From Salticus scenicus (taxonomy: Eukaryota > Arthropoda > Arachnida > Araneae > Salticidae): a DNA stretch of 64,000 nt. The translations under genes and the position numbers were made by a program. The stretch covers positions 46,405,153 through 46,469,152 of the forward strand of contig OZ005657.1 of the NCBI GenBank assembly GCA_963930645.1. Reading direction: 5' to 3'. The notes under the pieces were generated by a model, which worked only from the letters and a program-made list of their open reading frames with translations, did no database searches and was not told where the DNA came from. This document shows, one piece after another, positions 12,014 to 23,234 of this stretch (its first letter is position 1; every line of letters begins with the position of its first letter).

Positions 12014-12872
12014 AACCACTTTGAGAATATAAAGTTAAAACTTAAAATTATGTATAATTTATAAAATCGGATGGAAAGAAAAAAATATTTCTGGCTAGAG
12101 AGAAAAATGATTAAAGCAGAGGTCAAAAATGTGTTTTCCCCATAACCCGTCAACGTTCTACTAAATGAGCAATCCAGTCTGCATCAGGTCGACATTTATC
12201 CGCTCACATGAAAGTTGGAAATATACATCTGTTCAGAGGATTACAATGAAGTTAGAAAGATGAATTAGTATTTATTTTTTAAGCCTAATATTGTTGGATG
12301 ACCGCAGACATATACTTTAAATTACAAAATGTTTGAAAAAATGCAAGCATTTATGATATGGCATGTTCAAAAAAAAAAAAAAAAAAAGAGAAAAAATGAA
12401 TTTTTTTGAAAATTACAAAAACTAAATTTTTGTACAGCCCCCAAGTCCCTATAGTCATATTTTAATTAAAGTTGACATTCATTTCTAATAAATATAATAC
12501 AAGAAGACTTACTTCTGTGCGCCCAAAATTGACCGAGATATTTAGTTTTAAAGTTTGGGATTTTTTCGCATTTTCTCGGGCTTTATTAAAGATTTTTTTA
12601 ATCAATGGAAGGATTTTTAAAACTTAAACATGCCAAATCATTAGTGCTTACATTTTAAAAAACATTTTGTTATTGGAAGTATACGTCTGCGACCAATGAT
12701 TGCGGAGATAAAAGCTTCCTCGTGGCTTCATTTTGCACACCCTGTATATATAATGCTACATTTCGTCGAATATAAAACTTATAAATTTGTTTAATGTTTT
12801 AATCGTACCAATTTGAAAATTATTTATGATTTATAGGAACAGCTTTACAAAATATGCTGCTGGATAACTCAC
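12014..12872. other. Intronic; relic of an ACACCCTGTATA element
   Basis: Mostly AT-rich with an A run near 12370. The stretch about 12430-12750 ends in TTTTGCACACCCTGTATATA, which looks like the terminal repeat of a DNA transposon. I cannot place its other end. No coding sequence is visible. Confidence 0.4.
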
Positions 12873-13154
12873 CTTTCATCCAGAAAAACAAGGCTTTTGC
12901 TCTGTATTTGCAATCTACTACTACGTCTTTTACTGCTACTTCAACTGTGACATTAACAATATCGCCATCATAAGCAAGTGTGCAGTCTCCATGACGGTAT
13001 AAACTGGATAAGCCTTTGATTTGTCCATTCCTTATTTGAAAGTTTTTTTCTTCTACATCAGGAATATCAAGTGGTTCTAGCTTCTTTAAAATCCATGGCT
13101 CGTGTCGAAGATTGTACAAAACTTCATCAATATATTCATTTGCATTTCCTACAT
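12873..13154 (-). CDS. Internal exon, group-7 allergen-like TULIP lipid-binding protein
   Basis: This is an internal exon of the minus-strand gene. The acceptor is TTTCTTTGTTAG and the exon begins ATGTAGGAAATGC, carrying two bases of an aspartate codon. It ends ATGAAAG followed by a strong donor, GTGAGTT. It encodes 94 residues (GNANEYIDEVLYNL... to ...YRAKALFFWMK) and joins the exon at 6280 in frame. Recognisable features: an N-terminal helix, a LEPLDIPD turn, a glycine-led strand (IKGLSSLYRHGDCTL), and a second long strand (TVEVAVKDVVVDCKYRAKAL). This matches the layout of group-7 mite allergens, secreted lipid-binding proteins with a BPI-like fold. The exon at 58185-58457 is its paralogue, with identical phases. 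The methionine at 13161 lies in the intron and is not the start. The signal-peptide exon, expected to the right, was not found. Confidence 0.7.
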
Positions 13155-13390
13155 CTAACAAAGAAATTATATTTAAAAAGTAAAAGAAAGCATTTAGATG
13201 TGTATTTTATTAATGAAATATATTGTTTGTCGAAAAATGTAAAATAATTCTAATGCAAAAAAAAAAAAAAAAAAAAAATTAGTGCTAAAAAAAAAAAAAA
13301 AAAAAAAGCAGTATTTATAGGTTACCTGAAAAAAAGAATGTTTTCCATTTTAAATAAATTTCGAAACTATCTGTTTGGAATTATGAGTAA

Positions 13391-13424
<34 letters not shown>

Positions 13425-14045
13425 TCTATGATTCATAAGAATTTCTTAAAGGAATTGTTTAAAATGTATCGTGATTATTACATCAAATAATAATAAAACG
13501 CCTCGAATTAAATGAAATGCAAATGAAAGGTTCGCAATTGCTTATTGCAATTCAAATTGTATATTTTAATAATAATAATAAAAATGTTTTAGAGTAAATA
13601 TTTTACAAACTATTAGAAATGATTTTTATATTTTTGAGAACTAAGCAATAATTAAAAGCTGAGTTTTAAATAAATAAAATTATGCAACATCTTTAGAATC
13701 TGAGTTGAGCTATTGATTCTCGTTGAATACTGCTAATTTATATCAAGAAATGAATCAGAGAGTCGAAATTTCAAAATAAATCTTTGAATCTAAATAAATA
13801 ATAATAATAAAAAAAAATAATAAAACGCTTCTTTGATTAAGTTTAAAACTGTCTTGATACAATATCAGGGTTTTCAGTGGTTTCTAAATCGAATTCCACA
13901 TGTTTTTACATGGCAAACTTCATTCAAACTTTATCGCAAATTGAAGAAGAGCACCGAAAACAATCACTGAAGTTTACAATATAAAAAATGTAGCATTTAA
14001 TAAAGGGACCGCTACAATATGTTTGCAGTGTTTTACACGTAATGC
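13155..14045. other. Intron or upstream region of the minus-strand gene
   Basis: The region is filled with A runs (13257-13277 and 13287-13307) and TAA microsatellites (13393-13421 and elsewhere). I looked here for a short signal-peptide exon on the minus strand ending in a single G and saw no convincing candidate. Confidence 0.4.
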
Positions 14046-14272
14046 TTAACACGTTGAGCGCCACGCAAATTCTTAAAATTCATTAAAATTCTATAATGAT
14101 TCCTCCTGTAATAAATAAAAATTAAGCAACTTTTTAATAAATTTTCAATCATTAAATGTAATATTTTTAGTTTTATATCCTATTTTATATCCACCAAGGA
14201 TGGTTGACGCGGTTTTATATTATATTTGACACTGTCAGCCACCGATGGCTGACAGGGCGCTCAACGTTTTAA
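14046..14272. mobile_element. TTAA-flanked MITE with internal hairpin
   Basis: The termini read TTAACACGTTGAGCGCC and, reversed, TTAAAACGTTGAGCGCC, both starting with TTAA. Next to the right end is a hairpin, GTCAGCCA...TGGCTGAC, in the same position as the 20-bp palindrome of the 11725 element. A further matching end, GGCGCTCAACGTGTTAA, lies at 14425-14441. The 14273-14441 stretch may therefore be part of a second copy that shares this boundary. Confidence 0.7.
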
Positions 14273-14629
14273 CTTTTTATTGGTACTGATTTTACTTTCG
14301 GGGTAAAACTTTCACTGAAATGTCTGAAGTATAACATGTTCTGCACATTCTTAAAGTTTCAAGATGATTCCTTCAGTACTTAGAGATATATGACAAAATG
14401 TCTAGAAACTAGAATGGCTTACATGGCGCTCAACGTGTTAAACAGCATTTATTTTATAAATCTATCATTTTTGTAAATGCAACTTTAAGATTTTATTCAA
14501 AAATTCAGGTGACTGCCGCATGTTTATTATACAAATTTAAATATTAGTTTTATTTACATCTTCAGAACATTTTAGAAACTGACCTTTGGCAACATATTTC
14601 AAATATATGATGAATACACAAACTCTAAG

Positions 14630-14666
<37 letters not shown>

Positions 14667-14884
14667 TCCGACGCACCGAAAAGGAATAATGCTAATTGGA
14701 CACAAATTGATATGTATACATGTTTCGGCGGAAAAGGCAAAATTTTAAAGCTTGGCAGCCAATGAAGGAACATGTGACGCTGCAGGAACTGTGAAACTAG
14801 AAAAATATTAAAGGAGAGAAATTTCGATTCCAGGTCATAAATTCTTTGAAAATTTCATGCCGTATACTCAAATAGACAGTAACT
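14273..14884. other. Second TTAA terminus, then intergenic
   Basis: The stretch holds the extra terminus at 14425-14441 and a long A run at about 14633-14664. ORF 14537-14773 is created by that run and is not a gene. Confidence 0.5.
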
Positions 14885-15960
14885 ATGCCTCGCATGCAGA
14901 TGCGCGAGCAATATGTGCAGATGTCTGCATTTGAGAGAGGAGATGCAGTTGGGCTCAAAGAAGCCAGATGTTCTAATCGGTGAACATTCAATATTTGGAT
15001 AGGAGCGATGCAAATATTAGATGATGTTGGCAGGAATTGATGAACCATGCCGAACACAGCATCAAGAAGAAGCGGCCGGCCTCGAGAGACGACCGAAGGT
15101 GAGGACCGATCAATCGTCAGAGCAACACTTAGAGCCCCAGATTCGTCATTATTATCAATCCTACTTACAACTGGTGCTTCAGTGACCGCGAGCACCATAT
15201 TAATAGGTTGTTCAGGTAAAGAGGACTGAGCTCACGGGGCCCCTAGTGCCAACTACAATTGAACTCTGTACAGTAACAAGTTCATTTTTCAGTAATGTCG
15301 GGCACATTTGATCTGGAATACCACTGACTGGAGTAGAATTGTCTTCAGTGATGAGTCCCGCTTCGAGTTGAGCTCCGATGGCTAACGAAGAAGTGCCTGG
15401 AGACGTCTCGGAAAACAAAGGGATACCAAACTGACAGTAGCCCACCATACGGCTCGACAACCAAGAGTGATGGTCTGAGGTGCCATTTCATTTCATAGCA
15501 GGACCCATTTGGTTGTCATCCGTTGCACCCTTACAGCACAGCGAGACGTTTTATCCTTACAGCACAGCGGGAAATTCTATCCTTACATCACAGCGGTAAG
15601 CGATATTCCACGCTCCGTTCTGTTACCCATTATATCACACCATCCTGGGATTACATTTTAGCATGATTATACCCACTCGTACACAGTGATAGTGTCTACT
15701 ACTTCTCTTCGTGCTTGCCCAACACTACCTTGGCCAGCAAGATCACCGGATCTCTCTCCAACTGAGAACGTTTAGAGCATTATGAAAAGGGCCTACAACC
15801 AGCTCGGAATTTTGCTGATCTAACATGCCAATTGGACAGAATTTGGCACATATTCCACAGGAGGACATCTGACAACTCTATCAAAGAATGTCAAGCCGAA
15901 TAGCTGCTTGCATAAGGGCCAGAGGTGGACCAACGCGTTATTTACTTGCTCATTTTGTGA
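14885..15960 (+). pseudogene. Tc1-like transposase pseudogene
   Basis: The relic begins ATG at 14885 with MPRMQMREQYVQMSAFERGD, the typical start of a Tc1-family helix-turn-helix domain. Further on are RRGEDRSIVRATLRAP (second DNA-binding part), DWSRIVFSDESRFEL with the first catalytic aspartate (about 15330-15370), LPWPARSPDLSPTENV with the third catalytic region (about 15730-15775), and the C-terminal MSSRIAACIRARGGPTRY (15888-15941). Several frameshifts and stops lie between them, and the middle catalytic block is scrambled around a triplicated CCTTACAGCACAGCG-like segment (15530-15600). The length matches a full transposase of about 340 codons. Terminal repeats were not located. Confidence 0.85.
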
Positions 15961-16214
15961 AGCTCTTTCTCTTGAATAAATCATCCATTTTTCTGAAAAA
16001 AAAAAAAATTGTTTTTTTTCTACATGTACAACACATCTACCGATTTTCGTCCCATTCGGATAAATCTTTCTTTGTGCGTTTATTTATTTATTTATTTGTC
16101 TTAGAGTGTGTTTTAAAAATAATTCCCCTCACTTCTCTATTTTAGTTTCATTGTATAAAATAATGCCACTGCATAGTTTAAAAAAAAAAAAAAAACTCTT
16201 TTATACCAAAATGT

Positions 16215-16805
16215 ATTAAAAATTATGCACTGAAGTTGGGAGATCAAGGCCCCCAGACCCCTTGAGTACTGCTCGAGCAGGTATTGTCATCGGAATTATA
16301 CACGCATGCAAAATGTAAGCTCAATCGGATGATAAGAAAATTCAAAATCAAATTTTTAACGAGAGTTGGTTGCCCAGCGCCTCCGTCCTTATGTCCATTA
16401 TTGCTTGAGCATGTATTGCCATCGGAGTTACAAATGTATGCGAAATTTCAACTCAATCAGACGGTAGAAAATGAGTTAAATTTGAAATCAAAACTTTAAC
16501 TGAAGTTGGAGACCTAGGCCCCCCCAGTCCATTTCCCTTAAGCCCACTACTGATAAATCATGTATTGTCCTCGAAGTTAAACATAAAGAAAAATTTCAGC
16601 TTAATGGGATAACAAAAAATGGGTTAAAATTCGAAATCAAACTTTTAATTGGAGTTGGGGCCCTGAACTCCAGCCTAACCCCCCCCCTCCCCAAGTCCAT
16701 TGCTGCTGAAGCATGTGTTGTCATTGGAGTTATATGTATATGAAAAATTTCAGCTCAGTCGGATGATAAGATGTGGGTTTAAATTCTCTTGAAACATTTG
16801 ATCCC
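16215..16805 (+). repeat. Tandem array of four units, about 130-150 bp each
   Basis: Four units share GAAGTTGG or GAGTTGG, a C-rich stretch ending in TCCATT, CATGTATTGTCATCGGAGTT and ATTTCAGCTCAATCGGATGA. The ATTGTCATCGGA-like landmark falls at about 16284, 16413, 16563 and 16714. The array ends in CCCGACAGACAACAGACGAA. The units are diverged and short frames do not persist between them. It differs in sequence from the window-edge satellite despite the similar period. Confidence 0.75.
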
Positions 16806-18424
16806 GACAGACAACAGACGAAGTTAAATAAAAACATGTGATAAAAAAGCTTAGTAAAAAAGAAATTTGAACATAACATAACAATAGCTTATATCACATT
16901 TAAATCAAATTTATTACAACACATTAGCGTATTAAACAATATATAAATATATTTGTTTATTTAAATTCAGATAATAAAATAAATTGAACAGTACGCGCAG
17001 AATGTTTCACAATATACAAATGAAATAAATTAGATCGTATTTATTCAATTATAAAATCAAATTCAAGTTTTATTATTATAATATTGAAATAATTATCATG
17101 AAATGTTATTTATGAATTTATTTTCAACAACTGCAAAAAGTGACCAGGTCAGGAATCAAACACGGCTTTTTGGTCAAATTTATCAAAACTACTAAGGTAA
17201 TCTGGTTGACATCACACCGGTACAACTTACACAACTGAGAGTAGCATGCCCTTAATTCTCCGCAAAAGAATAATATTGCTAGGTAACATTGGATTAATAG
17301 AAAATAGCTATGACCAAACCTAACAGTTTTGGAGAGAAATGCTAGTTGATTTATATCAACAGATCTGGAAAGTAACCTTGTTAGGAATCAAACCTCGATC
17401 CATAGTTAAAGGTTCAATGCTAAACATAACATACTTTTTATTTTTTGAAATCAGATTAATAAATGTTAGTGTAAGTGCACCAGTAATTGACATTTTTAGA
17501 GCAATCTCTGATGTTTTTAATGTTCTAGTCATCAGAAAATATTTTTAGAAATCTTAAGTTAATACGTATGGCACGAAAGACATTCAGAACCACATATATG
17601 TTAAAATATATACATTTGATAACAATTATTTTTTATGAATTTTTATTTGACACCCACTCAATGTTCCAGTAATTGACACTGCCAGTTTTTCCTTTTATCA
17701 GTAATTGGCACCCTATGACACTGTTCAGTTTACCAGTTATTAGCACACTATGCTGCAGTGTTTGACACAAAATGTTAAAATTCTTATATGTAAAATATAT
17801 GATTTTAATATTTTTCTTATTTATCAATTATTTCGGGATAGATGTCAATTACTGGAGCATGCCAATCACTGGAGCACCTGCCCTATTTAAAGTTTTTTAA
17901 TATATTTTTTTATTTGGGGGGGGGGGGATACTTTTACACGTTCAGAATTATAAGGCCAGTTCGATTGCTCATCATTTTTCTATATTTATTTATTTATTTA
18001 TATGTTAATTAATATTTTATAGGACTTCTATCCATAGTGAGACAATCAGCCATTCTGTCTTGAATAGTTCATATTTTATTTATTTATTTATTTTTTCAAA
18101 TACTCAGATTCAGTAACATCTCATACTACATTAATGTTATTTTCAAGCACTTCAAATGAACTAAACTGCCTGCATGCACTGCACACTTGTAATATAATAA
18201 ATTCAACATGTTTCTATAACTTTTAAGCCTCAGAAGCCAGGTAGCTAATTTAAAACGTGGATATTTCTTTCTTTTCATCATTTTTATTGCTTTAGTAGTA
18301 GGGTAAAAAACCCCATCTTGATGGGGGGGGGGGGAATTATTACCCTATGAATCCTAAAGAGTTCCAAAGAGTTGCTTGCGCGTTTTAAATTTGTGGTTCT
18401 GAGGACGTTAATTTGATATTCATA
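16806..18424. other. Intergenic, no gene seen
   Basis: AT-rich sequence. ORFs at 17339 and 17633 are unremarkable. A C/G-free AT core is interrupted by a G run near 17916 and TTTA repeats near 17986 and 18075. Weak repetition of AGTAATTGACA/CCAGTAATTGAC occurs at 17480-17870. Confidence 0.5.
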
Positions 18425-18778
18425 CACTGTTAAAAATTTCTGTAAATTTAATGTAAACATTTATCGAGAGTCTCTGTAAATTTACAGTAATTCTTAGTTT
18501 AAAGTGAATACTCGAGATTTTCAATCTTTATTCTGTATTTTTACTTAATTTTATTATTTAATTTTTTAATTAAAATTAAAAATGATTGTTTCGACTTCAG
18601 AAAAAGCATTTTAAGTCCGAAATATAGTCTCACCAATAATTAATTAAATTACTATTAGTTATTAAAGTGAATATATAAAATAAGTTTTTTAACATCTCCT
18701 TTTATTTTTCTCGGTAATTTCACGTAAGACTTAAGATAATACATTACACAGAATTTTCTGTTGAAATTTTTAACAGTG
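18425..18778. mobile_element. CACTGTTAAA MITE, copy 1
   Basis: The 354-bp element has termini CACTGTTAAAAATTTCTGT and, reversed, CACTGTTAAAAATTTCAAC. It is flanked by TA (18423-18424 and 18779-18780). It is non-coding. Copy 2 starts only 114 bp further on. Confidence 0.85.
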
Positions 18779-18892
18779 TAGTAGTAGGCCAAACTAATAA
18801 ATTCATTTTTCCATTAGCTGAATCTGCTCCTCAGAACACCAAAAATCCACCTTTATAATACGCTTGATTCACATCTGCCTTTAAAACGCCTG

Positions 18893-19245
18893 CACTGTTA
18901 AACATTTCTGTAAATTTAATGTAAATATTTATCCAGAGTCTCTATAAATTTACAGTAATTCTTAGTTAAAAGTGAATAATCGAGATTATCAATCTTTATT
19001 CTGTATTTTTAAGTAATTTTATTATTTAAATTGTTAATTGAAATTAAAAATTACTGTTTCTACTTTAGAAAAAGCATTCCAAGTCCGAAATATATTCTCA
19101 CAATAATTAATTAAATTAATATTAGTTATTAAAATGAATGTATAAAATAAGCTTTTTAACATCTCCGTTTATTTTTCTCTGTAATTTTACGTAAGACTTA
19201 AGATAATAGATTACACAGAGTTTTCTGTTGGAATTTTTAACAGTG
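18893..19245. mobile_element. CACTGTTAAA MITE, copy 2
   Basis: The 353-bp element aligns with copy 1 at 18425-18778 over its whole length, roughly 90% by eye. The flanking dinucleotide is TG on both sides rather than TA. Confidence 0.8.
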
Positions 19246-19699
19246 TGTTCTGTGTTTCGTTATCATGAGATCGTGGCAAAACAGTTAAAACCATTTGGTC
19301 AATGAAGAATGAAACGTTTCACCTCCAAAAATGTAACATTTTACAATCCATGTTGTCTTTGATCCACTTTATCATAGTTTTTCTTTCTATCCTTTTATGT
19401 TTACTAGTTATTGCAGGTTTATCTTATTTATTTTCACATATTTTGCGAAATTATAGTAATTCAAAGTTTGTGTGGATGTTGTCCTGAATCCTTTTCATCA
19501 AAATTGCGGGCAATTTAAGATGGAAACCTTTTTAGTAGAGTAGTAAGATTGATTATGCGTCTTCGAGTTCTGTTAGACAACTCTGATTTAGCACAAAATC
19601 TTTTTTCTATAAAATAATCAAACCTACTTTTTTTTTAATAGTAGCAGATTTAGAACTTCGAATTTCACTAGTTTTTTGTCGAATTGATATTTATTTCCC
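19246..19699. other. Intergenic, no gene seen
   Basis: ORF 19302-19487 encodes a hydrophobic 61-residue peptide (LIHFIIVFLSILLCLLVIAG), which could be a membrane segment. It has no other support, and such peptides are common in AT-rich DNA. Confidence 0.4.
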
Positions 19700-19860
19700 A
19701 CTTAAAAATATCCCTTCCGTGGAAGACCAAAATTGGGATGGCATTTCTCCGGACCACTTCTAGGGGTGAGTCCCAAACCGTCGCCAATTGCCCACTGCGC
19801 AGCACTAGTGTGACGTAAAAACTCAACCAACCAACCAACCCACTTAAAAATAACTTCTTC
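19700..19860 (-). mobile_element. SINE-like repeat, family 2
   Basis: Read on the minus strand it runs: CCAACC-type tail complement, a TTTTTACGTCACACTAG block, a GACGGTTTGGGACTCACCCC block, and ATGCCATCCCAATTTTGGTC. The CATCACAATTTTGATTCCTC block at 54240 and the CCAACCAACCAACC terminus at 54700 belong to the same family. It is non-coding. Confidence 0.5.
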
Positions 19861-20675
19861 TGTCTCTCTCTCTTTTTTTTTTTTCCAGTACATATAAGTT
19901 CTTTTCCTTAAAGCATTTTGATTACTATCCGTTCGAGAGAACTTTCAAGCTTATACATTAATCAAGTTAGACAAGTAGTTAACAAATTTATAATTTTTTC
20001 ACTTGTAAGTTAAGTAAAACAAAATTTTGATAGTCCTTATAACTATGAACATTTAAAAATGTAGGAAAAGTTATTTTTCAATTATTATTATTATTATTTT
20101 AAATATGAAAAATATTAGCAATTTAAGTTTTTCTAATAAATATATTAAGTGCATCTAACATAATCTCGTTCACAATTTTACTTTTACGTTAGTTATTTTA
20201 AAAGTATAAAGTGTCTTTTTAAGTGTGTGAAAGAGTATGTATAACTTAAACATATACTGCGAGATTCCAAAATACTCGTCAGTTTATTTCAGACTTACCG
20301 TCAGCTCGGCTGCTGTAAGCAAATGAACAGAAGAAAATTAAGTATAGTGAAATGTTTTTCAGCAGCATTCTCCACTTCTTTACTTTCTAAAAAGAAAAAA
20401 AAAGAACATCAAAGAATTATGATATTACTCTCTATGGAACTGATACACATTTTTTCGTTTAAATTTTCTATAACAAACATCATTTCAGCTATGACTAATG
20501 AAAACAATAACTTTGTTTCGAAACCGTAGAAAGATTATTATTACTGTTATTATTATGATAATACTTAAAGCACTTGAAGTGCAGGATTTTTTTGTTACTT
20601 TATTTTTTAAAATTAAATATCCCAGAAATGCAAAACATGTACTTTTTATCTCTCTCTATAACAAAATAAAATGTG
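19861..20675. other. Intergenic, no gene seen
   Basis: CT-rich and T-run sequence at 19862-19885, then AT-rich. ORFs at 20323 and 20498 are low-complexity. Confidence 0.5.
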
Positions 20676-20800
20676 TGTGTATGTCCGTCGCTTTGTAGAC
20701 AAACAGCTGATCGCAGAGCTACAGAATTTTGCATGGAGATCCGTATTGACCTCTCCTGATGCACCCCGAAGCCCAATTTCTGCAACTTTGATCAATTTTT
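20676..20800 (+). repeat. Dispersed repeat block, copy A
   Basis: A segment containing CAAACAGCTGATCGCAGAGC, GAATTTTGCATGGAGAT and CTGATGCACCCCGAAGCCC. It matches 21490-21600 (GCTGATCGCAGAGCTATGAA and ATGATGCACATCGAAGTCCG). The two copies flank the SINE at 20870-21395. Confidence 0.65.
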
Positions 20801-20869
20801 TCTTAATTAATTAAAATCTATAAATTTCTGAAATGATCGTCTCTAAAAATAGAAACATACATACATGCT

Positions 20870-21395
20870 CCGTGGCCCAATAGCCCAATTGGTTGGAAGA
20901 GCGTAAGGCTAAAAACGCGAAGGTCATAGTTTCGATCTTCCAGGGGCCAATGTGTTGCTTTTTGCAGATAATTAATAATAAATATGCCAATTGATAAATG
21001 AAAATCGGGAAATGCCGGGTTCGAACCCAGGTTGCGCTCATTTGTAACCGTTCGGAGTTTTCCGTGGTTTTCTCCGAAACTCGCGTAAACACGGTTTGGA
21101 TTCCTTAAAAAGACCCCCACGGAGGACATGTTACACTGTAAAAAATAACGGTACTTTTTACAGTAGAATGTGCCGCCAATATGAGTGCCAGGACATTCTG
21201 CTGTTAGTACGAAGTAATTTACAGCAGAAATAACTGTAAAAGAGTCTCTCTTTACATATGTTTCCACTGTAAACTGTCTTATTTAACAGCAGAATGTGCT
21301 GGCAAAATGGATGCCAGCATACTCTGTTGTAAAAAGAACCGTTATTTTTTACAGTGTACATATAGGCCTAGGAGCCTAGCGTAATCCGCACAATC
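20870..21395 (+). mobile_element. tRNA-derived SINE, family 1, split by a MITE
   Basis: The head resembles a tRNA, with an A-box-like TAGCCCAATTGGTTGG and a B-box-like region, ATAGTTTCGATCTTCC. A second promoter-like segment, GGGTTCGAACCCAGGTTG, follows near 21018. The SINE body (GTTCGGAGTTTTCCGTGG, AACTCGCGTAAACACGG, CCCCCACGGAGGACATG) breaks at 21131 where a TA-flanked MITE has inserted. It resumes at 21359 with TATAGGCCTAGGAGCCTAGC. Two tRNA-like heads suggest a dimeric or composite copy. Confidence 0.65.
21134..21356. mobile_element. CACTGTAAAA MITE nested in a SINE
   Basis: The 223-bp element has termini CACTGTAAAAAATAACGGT on both ends in inverted orientation and TA on both sides (21132-21133 and 21357-21358). 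The interior contains further internal inverted segments (CAGCAGAATGTGCTGGC-like). It is non-coding. Confidence 0.85.
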
Positions 21396-21489
21396 CCAAT
21401 CATAAAAGAAAATCTTCACGTGCCTTCACAGTGCCATAAACCGCGAGGATGACGAGAAAGTGGCAAAAACAAAGTTAAATTTGAAGCTG

Positions 21490-21600
21490 TGTTGGTCGCT
21501 TTTTAGGCAAACGCTGATCGCAGAGCTATGAAATTTTGCAATAAAGTCCATTTTGATCTCTATGATGCACATCGAAGTCCGATTTTCGAATTTTTGATTA
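21490..21600 (+). repeat. Dispersed repeat block, copy B
   Basis: It matches 20676-20800 and shares GCTGATCGCAGAGCTA and TGATGCAC-CGAAG blocks in the same order and orientation. Confidence 0.6.
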
Positions 21601-21622
21601 GATTATTATTATATTACTGTTA

Positions 21623-21661
<39 letters not shown>

Positions 21662-21852
21662 GTAAAATTGTTTGGTGTGGCCACCGGTTGTCATCGAGTG
21701 ATAATCTAGGCAGCTGTCCAAAAAATATTTGTCTGAATAACATATTTCTTGAATAATAGCAGCGCCACTTATCGCCCAGTTATTTCCTAAATCTAAATGT
21801 TCGGTTAAGGAGCAAATGCAAGCAGTGAGGCCCCGAAACCGATACTTTAAAC

Positions 21853-21906
<54 letters not shown>

Positions 21907-23234
21907 TAAGTTAATAAAATTATTTTCTTTGCAAATAAACTTATGTTCATAAATTTAAAGCAAATAAATTTCAAAATAATTCATATAGTGCCGTAATTTA
22001 ATCTCGTCAAAAAAATTATTTCATTCACCTAATTGCGATAATATTAATAATAATAATAAATTAAAAATAAATAAATAATAAAAATAATAAAAATAATCCC
22101 TTTTAAATGATTTCACTGAAAATAAGAAAAAAAAAGTTTAGATATTAAAAATAAAAATAGTTATGTATTGAAGAATGAAAAAGAGGTAGTTAAAAGAACT
22201 TTATTCATATTTTCAAAATATTTATAAATACTTCGCTGCAACATATATTCTATGCTGATTGGATTGTTAAATTGTTAATATGTAATGTTATCACTGAGAA
22301 ATTGGAATGATAGTTCCATATCACAATGATACCAACGCGATATGCAATAGAATCTGTTTTGTTTTGATGAAAGGTGACTCTGCACAATATACTATCTGTA
22401 TTTTGTTGAAAAGAAATGCACACAATGATAAATTTTATTTGGCATAAATGGGATAAATTTCTCCTCTGAAAAATAAAACGAATAATAATAACGATAAATT
22501 TAAATAAAATAGAATAAAGGATTTTTGAAACCTAAATGAATTTTAAAAACTGCTCTGCCTTAGATAAATATAAATTATAATTTATTTTACAAATAAGTCA
22601 TATTTTGACATTTAAGGGGGGAAAAGATGAGGAAAATTATCAAAATCGATACAATTAAAGTTATTTAGACAGTTGTTATAGAATGTACTAAGCTATGTAA
22701 TACTTTTAAAATAATATTAATCTACAGGTCCTCAAGCATTATTAAAAATTTATTACACAATTTTAATTTTTCCTGTGTTTCTAATTTCGGGAATAATTAG
22801 TTACTTATAATGATCCTTGCTAATAATATGTTTTCATCCAATCCTCTTAAAAATTTGTGTGACTATTAATCAGCGTATTTACCACAAAACTGGGCATTCC
22901 TTTTGGAATCAAGAAATTATTGTATTCATTACGAACTCTTAAATTCAGCCGCATGACAAAAATTCATGAAGATTTCAACAACATTTTTGTGTTTAACTGA
23001 TGCTGTAAATGAGATATGAAAAATGCAATGCACCGATGTGTTCAATTACATACTAAAGACACACAGTAAAAAAATTGGAGCTTTAAAATAACTTAGAATT
23101 ATCATGGAACATTCTAAAATAGGGCATTATTTTGTACTAATTTTTTATTATAAAAGAGGCTTTTCATCTCAAAAATTACTTTTTATCGTTTAAAACACGC
23201 TATACGCATAAAAATGATGGATTTCACTGCAGGA
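21601..23234. other. Intergenic with (TTA)n and (AT)n microsatellites
   Basis: The stretch holds (TTA)n at about 21623-21657 and an (AT)n run at about 21854-21903, followed by AT-rich sequence. I see no gene. Confidence 0.6.

Larger units (their letters stand above)
6281..12872 (-). other. Intron of the minus-strand TULIP gene, transposon-filled
   Basis: The intron is bounded on the minus strand by the donor AAAG|GTGAGT at 12872 and the acceptor CTAG at 6281, and is 6592 bp long. It contains three copies of a 213-bp mariner hairpin MITE, a decayed mariner element, a large palindrome and a TTAA MITE. I saw no extra exon in it that would fit the protein. Confidence 0.6.

Noticed and set aside
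19302..19487. Hydrophobic 61-residue peptide as a small membrane protein
   Set aside because: Hydrophobic frames arise easily from T-rich DNA, and there is no promoter, splice or conservation evidence.
20811..21361. Three overlapping minus-strand frames as genes
   Set aside because: They read antisense through a SINE and a MITE with defined ends, so the frames are by-products of repeats.
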